Of a DNA stretch of 64,000 bases, positions 57,099 through 64,000 are shown piece after piece (the stretch's first letter is position 1; each line of letters starts with the position of its first letter). A model generated the notes under the pieces. It searched no databases and was not told where the DNA came from. It saw only the letters and a program-made list of their open reading frames with translations. Source of the DNA: Dongia deserti (GTDB lineage Bacteria > Pseudomonadota > Alphaproteobacteria > Dongiales > Dongiaceae); the NCBI RefSeq assembly GCF_003574735.1, contig NZ_QORW01000007.1, positions 186,001 to 250,000 on the forward strand, written 5' to 3'. The translations under genes were made by a program, and so were the position numbers.

Positions 57099-60000
57099 AT
57101 GGCCATTGTGACTGGAACCGCCGGCAACGACATCCTGGTCGGCACCAACGGCAACGATATCCTGGACGGCCTGACCGGCGCCGACAAGATGGCCGGCGGC
57201 GACGGTGAAGACGTCTACTTCGTCGACAACGCCGGCGACGTGGTAACGGAGCTCGCCAAGAAGGGCGTCGACAAGATCGTCAGCTCGATCTCCCTGACCC
57301 TCGCCGCCAACGTCGAGGAACTCGAGCTGGTGGGCGGCGCGCTCAACGGCACCGGCAACGGCCTCCACAACTCCATCCGCGGCAACAGCCTCGCCAACAA
57401 GCTGGATGGCGGCGCCGGAAACGACACGCTCGGCGGCGGTCTCGGCGACGACACGCTGATCGGCGGCACCGGCAACGACCGGCTCATAGGCGGCGCGGGA
57501 CAGAACCTGCTGCAGGGTGGCGCCGGCGACGACGTCTACAGCGTCGATAGTGATGATGACGTGATCATTGAGGCCGCCGGTCAAGGGCACGACGCGGTCG
57601 AATCATCCATGACGTTCGACCTGTCGGTCAGAGGCGCGAACGTCGAGGATCTCTATCTGATCGGTCCTGGCAACATGGACGGCACCGGCAACGCGCTCAA
57701 CAATGCCATCTACGGTAACGACTACGACAACAAACTTGATGGCGGCGCCGGCAACGACACGCTCTACGGCGGCGACGGCAACGACATGCTGAAGGGAGGG
57801 GCCGGCAATGACACGCTGCAGGGGGGCCAGGGAAACGACACGCTGGAGGGCGGCGCCGGCAACGACCGCTACCTGCTGGTGGATCTCAGCGACACGATCA
57901 AGGAGAACGAAAACGAAGGCATCGACGAGGTCGTTGCGATCGTCGACTATACGCTGGGCAACCATCTCGAGAACCTGACCCTGGCCGCCGGAGCCGGCAA
58001 CATCAACGGCAACGGCAACGGGCTCGCCAACGTCATGACCGGCAACGACGGCGACAACACGCTGAACGGCTTCGGCGGCAACGACACGCTGAACGGCGGC
58101 AAGGGCAACGACACCCTCGATGGCGGTCTTGGAAACGACCTGCTGAACGGCGGCGCCGGCAACGACCTCCTCGGCGGCGACGACGGCAACGACACGCTCG
58201 ACGGCGGCGACGGTCAGGACGAGCTCTACGGTGGCGCCGGCAACGACAAGCTGCTCGGCGGCGCCGGCGACGACATCCTCAACGGCGGCGGCGGCAACGA
58301 CACCCTGATCGGCGGCAAGGGCCACGATACCTATTACGTCTACGGTCCGAAGGACGTGGTGACCGAGACGGAGGCCGGCGAAGCAGGAGGATATGACATC
58401 GTTTTCGCCGACTTCAGCTACGTGCTCGGCGCGAACGTCGAGGGCCTGGTTCTGCAAGGCAGCGACGACATCAACGGCACTGGAAATGCGCTCGGCAACG
58501 GTATCACCGGAACGAGCGGCAAGAACAAGCTCGACGGCGGCGCCGGCAACGACCTCATCGCGGCCGGCGACGGTGACGACACGCTGCTGGGCGGAACGGG
58601 CAATGACACGCTCTATGGCGGCGGCGGCAACGACAGCCTGCTCGGCGGGGACGGCAACGATCAGCTCTACGGCGGCAGCGGCAACGACACGATGGCCGGC
58701 GGCAAGGGCAACGATGAATACGTTGTGGACACTGGCGACGTGGTCACCGAGAAAGCAAACGAAGGCATCGACACGATCATAGCCAGCTTCAACTACGAGC
58801 TCGGCGCCAATCTCGAGAACCTGACCCTCACCGGCATCGGCAATATCGACGGCAACGGCAACGCGCTGAACAACGTCATCAAAGGCAACAGCGGCAACAA
58901 CCTGCTGGATGGCGGAGACGGCAACGACTCCCTCGACGGCGGCGCCGGCAACGATACCCTGATCGGCGGCAAGGGCAACGACACGTATGTGATCGCCCTC
59001 GGCGTGAACACCATCGTGGAGCTTGCGGGCGAGGGCATCGATACCGTGGTCAACAGCGCGGCCACCAACCTCCGCACGATCGGCTTCGAGAACATCGAGA
59101 ACCTGATCCTGACTGGCATCGATCATGTCGGCGGTGCCGGCAACGCGCTCAACAACGTCCTCACCGGCAACGATGGCAACAATTATCTGGAAGGCGACGA
59201 CGGCAACGACACGCTAAACGGCGGCGCCGGCGACGACACCCTAAACGGCGGTGCCGGCAACGACACCCTGATCGGCGGCAAGGGCAATGATACCTATTAC
59301 GTCTACAGCCCGAAGGACGTGGTGAGCGAGACGGAGGCCGGCAAACTAGGAGGATACGACATCGTTTTCGCCGACTTCAGCTACGAGCTCGGCGCGAACG
59401 TCGAGGGCTTGGTCCTGCTAGGCGGCGGCGACATCAACGGAACTGGAAATGCGCTCGACAACGGTATCATCGGAACGAGCGGCAATAACAAGCTCGATGG
59501 CGGTGCCGGCAACGACAACATCGAAGGTGCCGTCGGCAACGACACGCTGCTGGGCGGAACGGGCAACGACACGCTCGAGGGCGGCAACGGTAACGACAGC
59601 CTGCTCGGCGGGGATGGCAACGATGTCCTCCACGGCGGCCACGGCAACGACACGATGGCCGGCGGCAAGGGCAACGATGAATACGTTGTGGACGCTGGCG
59701 ACGTGGTCACCGAGAAAGCAAACGAAGGAATCGACACGATCAAAGCCTACTCCGACTATACGCTTGGTGCCAATCTCGAGAACCTGACCCTCATCGGCGG
59801 TCTCAATGGCACCGGCAACGCCCTCAACAACGTCATCACCGGCAACAGCGGCAACAACTACCTCGATGGCGGTCTCGGCAACGATGTCCTGTACGGCGGC
59901 GCCGGCCTTGACGTCTTGCTTGGGTACTTCGGCAACGACACGCTCTTCGGTGGCGACGATGGCGACACCCTGAACGGCGAGGACGGCAATGATGTCCTGG

Positions 60001-62360
60001 ATGGCGGCGCTGGCGCAGACATTCTCTATGGCGGCAAGGGTAACGACATCTACATCGTGGACAACACCGGGGACACGATCCTGGAGTACGCAAACGAAGG
60101 CATTGACGAAGTCCGCGCGAGCGTGAACTGGACCCTCGGCACGAACCTCGAGAACCTGGCCCTCACCGGCACCGGCAATATCAACGGCACCGGCAATGCG
60201 CTCGCGAACGTCATCACCGGCAACAGCGGCAACAACACCCTGGACGGCGGCACCGGCAACGACCGGATGGTCGGCGGCAAGGGCGACGATGTCTACTATG
60301 TCGACAGCGCAAAGGACGTCGTCGTCGAGAACGCCAAGGAAGGCTACGACACCGTCTACAGCTCGGTCAGCTATACGCTCGGCGCGAACCTCGAGGCCCT
60401 GTACCTTCTGGACGATGCCCTCAGCGGCAACGGCAACGCGCTCGACAACTTCATCAGTGGCAACGGCAGCGATAACAAGCTCGACGGCGGCGCCGGCAAC
60501 GACGCCATGGAGGGAGGAACCGGCAACGACACACTCAAGGGCGGAACCGGCAACGATACGCTCTATGGCGACGCCGGCGACGACCTGCTCGATGGCGGCA
60601 CCGGTAACGACACGCTCGACGGCGGCACCGGCGCGGACGACATGCGTGGCGGCACGGGCAACGACCTCTATTACGTCGACGACATCGCCGACAAGGTGAC
60701 GGAGGTGGCCGGACAGGGCATCGACCGGATCATCTCCGCCATCACCTTCGATCTCGCCGCCAGCGGCGCCAACGTCGAGGAGCTCGTCCTCAGCGGAACA
60801 GCCAACATCAACGGCGCCGGCAACAACCTCAACAACCTGATCATCGGCAATGACGGCAACAATATCCTCAGCGGCGGCGCCGGCAACGACAGTTTGAACG
60901 GCGGCAACGGCCACGACTATTTGACGGGCGGCGCCGGCAACGACACGCTCACCGGCGGTCTCGGAAACGACATATTGGCTGGTGGCCTCGGCAACGACCG
61001 ATACCTGCTGGTGGACGCCAGCGACACGATCATCGAGGAGGCGAACGGGGGCATCGACCATGTCGAGGCGACCGCCACCTACACGCTCGGCGCCCACCTC
61101 GAGAACCTGACCCTGATCGGCGCCGGCTTCCTCCAAGGAACCGGCAACGAACTCAACAACGTCATCACCGGCAACAGCGGCGAGAGTGAGCTGCTCGGGC
61201 TTGGCGGCAACGACACGCTTAATGGCGGCACCGGCAACGACACGCTGCATGGCGGCACCGGCAACGACTCGTTGATTGGCGGTGATGGATATGACTGGCT
61301 GTATGGTGGCACCGGCAACGACACCATGCGCGGCGGCAAGGGCGACGACTGGTATCATGTCGAGGACGCCGGGGACGTCGTGATCGAGAACGTCAACGAA
61401 GGCTATGATACCGTCGTTACGACACTGACAAGCTACACGCTCGGCGCCAACATCGAAAATCTCCGTTTCATCCTCGCCACGACCGACGCGATCGGGACCG
61501 GCAACACGCTGAACAACACCATCTATGGCGGAGGCGGCAATGACACCCTCAACGGCCTAGCCGGCAATGACTGGCTCGAGGGCGGTCTCGGCAGCGATTC
61601 GCTGATCGGCGATATCGGGAACGATATCCTTATCGGCCAGGACGGCAACGATACGTTGAACGGCGGCGCGGGCAATGACCAGCTGGACGGCGGCGACGGC
61701 GACGATTTGATGGTCGGTGGCGTGGGCAACGACATGTATGTCGTAGACTCGACCCTTGATGTCGTGCAGGAGGCGGCAAATGGCGGCATCGATACCGTCT
61801 ATGCCTACGTCAACTACACGTTGGACGCCAATATCGAGAACGCCTACGTGCAGGGCGATGGCCTCACACTGACCGGCAACGACCTCAACAACGCCCTCTA
61901 TGGCCAGGATGGCGCCGATGTCCTGCGCGGCGGCAAGGGCAACGACACGCTGTTCGGCGATGTCGGCAATGACACGCTGAGCGGCGGCGAGGGCAACGAC
62001 GTGATCGAGGGCGGACTCGGCGCCGACCTGTTAAGCGGCGGCACGGGCAATGACCTCTTCCGCTATCGCCTGGACACCAAGGCGGATCTGGACAACATCG
62101 GCGGCGATCTCATCACTGACTTCGAAGTTGGCAAGGACAAGCTCGACCTCTACGACCTGTTCACAGACTTCAACATCAGGGTGGACGATCCGCTCACCGC
62201 TGGATTCCTGAGCTTCCAGGTAAGCGGCAACGATACGCTCCTGCTATTCGACAAGGATGGCGGCGGCAACAGCTTCGTCAACCTGGCGACGCTGCAGAAC
62301 GTGACCGATGTGACCCTCTCCGACGTGATCTATCAGCAGGGGGGCGGATCAATCTCGTAG
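57099..62360 (+). CDS. Giant RTX calcium-binding repeat protein, type I secretion substrate
   Basis: Protein of 1753 residues made almost entirely of RTX nonapeptides (GGxGNDTLx), which fold into Ca2+-bound beta-rolls outside the cell. I count about 14 modules. Each pairs a linker (YxVDxxxDxVxE...GxD...YxLGANLENLxLxG...GTGNALNN) with three to nine nonapeptides. There is no N-terminal signal peptide. The C-terminal 100 residues (DLITDFEVGKDKLDLYDLF, ending VSLSDVIY-like) look like a type I secretion target domain. The ATG at 57099 has GGAGAGAG upstream. No enzymatic domain is seen, so adhesin or surface-layer function is likelier than toxin. No secretion genes are in the window. Confidence 0.9.
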   Translation: MAIVTGTAGNDILVGTNGNDILDGLTGADKMAGGDGEDVYFVDNAGDVVTELAKKGVDKIVSSISLTLAANVEELELVGGALNGTGNGLHNSIRGNSLANKLDGGAGNDTLGGGLGDDTLIGGTGNDRLIGGAGQNLLQGGAGDDVYSVDSDDDVIIEAAGQGHDAVESSMTFDLSVRGANVEDLYLIGPGNMDGTGNALNNAIYGNDYDNKLDGGAGNDTLYGGDGNDMLKGGAGNDTLQGGQGNDTLEGGAGNDRYLLVDLSDTIKENENEGIDEVVAIVDYTLGNHLENLTLAAGAGNINGNGNGLANVMTGNDGDNTLNGFGGNDTLNGGKGNDTLDGGLGNDLLNGGAGNDLLGGDDGNDTLDGGDGQDELYGGAGNDKLLGGAGDDILNGGGGNDTLIGGKGHDTYYVYGPKDVVTETEAGEAGGYDIVFADFSYVLGANVEGLVLQGSDDINGTGNALGNGITGTSGKNKLDGGAGNDLIAAGDGDDTLLGGTGNDTLYGGGGNDSLLGGDGNDQLYGGSGNDTMAGGKGNDEYVVDTGDVVTEKANEGIDTIIASFNYELGANLENLTLTGIGNIDGNGNALNNVIKGNSGNNLLDGGDGNDSLDGGAGNDTLIGGKGNDTYVIALGVNTIVELAGEGIDTVVNSAATNLRTIGFENIENLILTGIDHVGGAGNALNNVLTGNDGNNYLEGDDGNDTLNGGAGDDTLNGGAGNDTLIGGKGNDTYYVYSPKDVVSETEAGKLGGYDIVFADFSYELGANVEGLVLLGGGDINGTGNALDNGIIGTSGNNKLDGGAGNDNIEGAVGNDTLLGGTGNDTLEGGNGNDSLLGGDGNDVLHGGHGNDTMAGGKGNDEYVVDAGDVVTEKANEGIDTIKAYSDYTLGANLENLTLIGGLNGTGNALNNVITGNSGNNYLDGGLGNDVLYGGAGLDVLLGYFGNDTLFGGDDGDTLNGEDGNDVLDGGAGADILYGGKGNDIYIVDNTGDTILEYANEGIDEVRASVNWTLGTNLENLALTGTGNINGTGNALANVITGNSGNNTLDGGTGNDRMVGGKGDDVYYVDSAKDVVVENAKEGYDTVYSSVSYTLGANLEALYLLDDALSGNGNALDNFISGNGSDNKLDGGAGNDAMEGGTGNDTLKGGTGNDTLYGDAGDDLLDGGTGNDTLDGGTGADDMRGGTGNDLYYVDDIADKVTEVAGQGIDRIISAITFDLAASGANVEELVLSGTANINGAGNNLNNLIIGNDGNNILSGGAGNDSLNGGNGHDYLTGGAGNDTLTGGLGNDILAGGLGNDRYLLVDASDTIIEEANGGIDHVEATATYTLGAHLENLTLIGAGFLQGTGNELNNVITGNSGESELLGLGGNDTLNGGTGNDTLHGGTGNDSLIGGDGYDWLYGGTGNDTMRGGKGDDWYHVEDAGDVVIENVNEGYDTVVTTLTSYTLGANIENLRFILATTDAIGTGNTLNNTIYGGGGNDTLNGLAGNDWLEGGLGSDSLIGDIGNDILIGQDGNDTLNGGAGNDQLDGGDGDDLMVGGVGNDMYVVDSTLDVVQEAANGGIDTVYAYVNYTLDANIENAYVQGDGLTLTGNDLNNALYGQDGADVLRGGKGNDTLFGDVGNDTLSGGEGNDVIEGGLGADLLSGGTGNDLFRYRLDTKADLDNIGGDLITDFEVGKDKLDLYDLFTDFNIRVDDPLTAGFLSFQVSGNDTLLLFDKDGGGNSFVNLATLQNVTDVTLSDVIYQQGGGSIS
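58320..59745 (+). repeat. 963-bp internal duplication in the RTX gene
   Basis: The segment starting near 58326 (GATACCTATTACGTCTAC) recurs at 59289 with few changes for about 450 bp, an offset of 963 bp (321 codons, in frame). Shared stretches include DIVFADFSY, LDGGAGND and VTEKANEGIDTI. It indicates a recent in-frame expansion of two modules. Confidence 0.75.
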
Positions 62361-62401
62361 GCTTGGGCGGCGCGCCTTGTTCAGCCCTCGGCGCGTCGCC
62401 C

Positions 62402-62502
62402 TCTCCCCGTCACGCCCGGATCCACGCGACCAGGCGTCCACGAGTTTAACCACGCAGACGCTCGTGGAAGGCCGGCACCCCAAGCTGGCCGTGACGGGGA
62501 GA
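62402..62502. repeat. Long-loop inverted repeat after the RTX gene
   Basis: Perfect 13-bp arms, TCTCCCCGTCACG (62402-62414) and CGTGACGGGGAGA (62490-62502), separated by 75 bp, 42 bp past the RTX stop. The right arm is followed by AAA. It could be a structured 3' end, or a pair of sites for a dimeric protein. No T-run. Confidence 0.4.
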
Positions 62503-62627
62503 AAAGATACCGACCGAAACGACTCCAAGGCATAAGATCGAGAACACCGCAAACCTATGAGCGGCCAAAGAAGCCCACATAGGTCAACAAACATAGGCAG
62601 GTAGGTCAAAATACGAGGAAGCGAGCA

Positions 62628-63401
62628 ATGCTGCCGTGCAACGTTGTTGGGCGAACCAGAATCAATGAACAAGCCGCATACGAGGCGGCGAGATGGCTTG
62701 CGAACATGAGCCACGAGCTGCGCACGCCGTTGAACGCCATCATCGGCTTCTCGGAGCTGATGCTCAGAAGCATGGATGGGCTCAGTGAGCGCCAAATAGC
62801 TTATGCAGGTGACATACACCGCAGCGGACGCCATCTGCTCGAGATCGTGGGGGACGTTCTTACTCTGACGGGGCTGGAAACCGGCTCCCTGCCTCTTGTT
62901 ATAGAGCCCGTGGACCTGGCTGCTCTCATGGAGCTCTGCGCAGACAGATTAAGGACGGCCGAGAGGCCGATGAAGGTGCGCCTGGAGATCACTCAAATTG
63001 GGGAACCTTTCTCCGTCCTCGGGGACCCGAACGCCTTTCGGGAGATGTTCTGCAAGCTGATTGCAAACGCAGCGAGATCCGGCCCTGCGAATGCACCGGT
63101 ACAGGTCGTCCTATCCGGCAGTAAAGATGGCGGGGCTATGGTCGCAATTTCCAACACCGGCTCAGCCGCACGGCGGGAGACCATCACTCACACGCTACGG
63201 CCGCTCGAATGCAGAGATGCAACCATCGCACAGGAGTTCTGTAATTCCGGAATTGGTTTAATTCTCGTGAAGAAGCTCGTGGAGCTTCATGACGGGGTGC
63301 TTTCCGTGCACAACTCGGCCGACAACGGGACCACGGTCGGCGTCGAGTTTCCTAGCAAGCGCGTGCTCGCCCTGGAGCCGGCGAGCAAGGCAGCCGGCTA
63401 G
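62628..63401 (+). CDS. Soluble histidine kinase paralogue with degenerate ATP-binding site
   Basis: A 257-residue paralogue of the kinase at 49798 (same length and layout, shared RSG..LL and SGPANAPV-type stretches). The phospho-acceptor His29 is kept in NMSHELRTPLNAIIGFSELM, and the N-box Asn is in KLIANAARSG. G1, however, reads ISNTGSAARR, with Asn where the ATP-binding Asp should be, and G2 reads CNSGIGLILVKK instead of GGTGLGLAI. It may therefore be a phosphotransfer or dimer partner rather than an active kinase. GAGGAAGCGAG precedes the ATG. A PilZ-like gene follows. Confidence 0.85.
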   Translation: MLPCNVVGRTRINEQAAYEAARWLANMSHELRTPLNAIIGFSELMLRSMDGLSERQIAYAGDIHRSGRHLLEIVGDVLTLTGLETGSLPLVIEPVDLAALMELCADRLRTAERPMKVRLEITQIGEPFSVLGDPNAFREMFCKLIANAARSGPANAPVQVVLSGSKDGGAMVAISNTGSAARRETITHTLRPLECRDATIAQEFCNSGIGLILVKKLVELHDGVLSVHNSADNGTTVGVEFPSKRVLALEPASKAAG

Positions 63402-63531
63402 TTCATCCCATATGCAAAGCAAAAGAACTTCCATTTGCGCCCGGCCTGATAGCGCCCAGGAGCAAGGATCGCGCGCGCGGCAGGTCGAGGCGGTGGAGCA
63501 TCGGCTGCAGGATAACGATTTCTCGCATTCA

Positions 63532-64000
63532 ATGAGTGCACCCGCGTCCCTTCTCGAAACAGCTGCCAGGCGCGCACTTGGAAGACGCAGTCGCGGCGAT
63601 CCATCGGCAACAGGCAGCCCTGACCACAAGATCGCGGAAAGGGTCGCTCGACACATCGAGAAGGTCTATCTCGAGTCCGTCTTCGGACCGACGCTTCATG
63701 GACTGCTGGAGCTTGCGGGTGGCGCAAAGCGTGACGGCCGCGATCGCCGCGTGCGCAGAAGAATTCCCACCGTACTATCAGGTGCAGTATCGATAGACGC
63801 GAATGTGATCGCGAGTTGTGTGGTCAGGAACGTCTCGCAAGACGGTGTCTTGATAATTCTTCACGAACCGCTGCTCGTTCCCGATCAGTTCGAGCTCATC
63901 ATTTCCGGAGCCAGCCCAATTGGCTGCCGCAAAGTTCGCCAGCAGGGCTGTCGGATTGGTGCCGCCTTCTCTCCAAGCTCGCCTTTGATAGCGCCCTCGC
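63532..64000 (+). CDS. PilZ-like domain protein, truncated by the window end
   Basis: Open frame running off the end of the window (156 codons seen). It is paralogous to the protein at 50890: both share LES(T/V)FG near residue 50, an Arg cluster (DRRVRRRIPTVLSG, RxxxR at 73-77), VVRNVSQDGV (NxSxxG, N100-G105) and GCRKVRQQG...IGAAF. The start at 63532 gives a length equal to the paralogue up to LESVFG. An in-frame ATG at 63412 would add 40 residues. Neither start has a strong ribosome site. Binding of c-di-GMP is likely by motif but untested. Confidence 0.75.
   Translation, partial: MSAPASLLETAARRALGRRSRGDPSATGSPDHKIAERVARHIEKVYLESVFGPTLHGLLELAGGAKRDGRDRRVRRRIPTVLSGAVSIDANVIASCVVRNVSQDGVLIILHEPLLVPDQFELIISGASPIGCRKVRQQGCRIGAAFSPSSPLIAPS

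Noticed and set aside
59418-61358. 646-residue minus-strand frame full of VVAGAAVERVV-type repeats
   Set aside because: Antisense translation of the RTX repeats; no start signals and no independent conservation.
57100-62080. Short repeated DNA units (GGCGGCGCCGGCAACGACAC) resembling an array
   Set aside because: Considered as CRISPR or satellite, but the units are in frame, irregularly spaced by multiples of 27 bp and encode RTX nonapeptides.

Overview
The window is GC-rich, with short intergenic gaps and dense gene packing. It reads as the chromosome of an alphaproteobacterium, most likely order Rhodospirillales. That placement is inferred from gene order (recA-alaS; cysE-iscR-nifS-iscS-iscU-iscA-hscB-hscA-fdx-iscX), an RNase E with a long acidic insert in its S1 domain, and the style of the RF2, GlnE and tRNA-Met sequences. 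No rRNA or CRISPR array was seen.

Positions 1-42400 are a conserved core. In order they hold: recA and alaS; a minus-strand DNA-alkylation repair operon (Ada/AlkA fusion, Ogt, PEP-mutase-like enzyme); RNase E; cell-wall genes (N-acetylmuramoyl-L-alanine amidase, PBP1a); prfB with its programmed frameshift; amtB behind a sigma-54 type promoter; a CPBP protease; a DUF455 ferritin-like protein with a Bcp peroxiredoxin; a LysE exporter; glnE; a large AsmA-like protein; tyrS and anmK; and a glyoxalase-fold protein facing an alpha/beta hydrolase. Next comes a complete iron-sulfur assembly operon opened by cysE and iscR (31387-39237), with two cysteine desulfurases. A promoter and an Rrf2-type palindrome lie upstream of it. 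mnmA, a user of IscS-derived sulfur, and an SCP2-like protein follow. The block ends at a tRNA-Met(CAT) gene.

From 42403 onward the character changes: looser packing, AT-rich gaps, orphan small genes, a complete IS5-family element inserted in a lysine-rich small-protein gene, a GST pseudogene and an IS481-type transposase remnant. Within this lies a set of signal-transduction and surface genes: a PstS-like binding protein with a chemoreceptor and a small exported protein; a soluble histidine kinase with a PilZ-like protein; a second chemoreceptor; a membrane histidine kinase with a periplasmic c-type haem motif; a 1753-residue RTX protein; then a second copy of the histidine kinase-PilZ pair, cut by the window end.

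The most interesting candidate system is this 45.7-64 kb region. Two paralogous kinase/PilZ cassettes bracket a chemoreceptor, a haem-type sensor kinase and a giant RTX adhesin-like protein, which suggests regulated surface attachment. The second kinase has lost key ATP-binding residues. Functional links among these genes are inference from proximity and family knowledge only.
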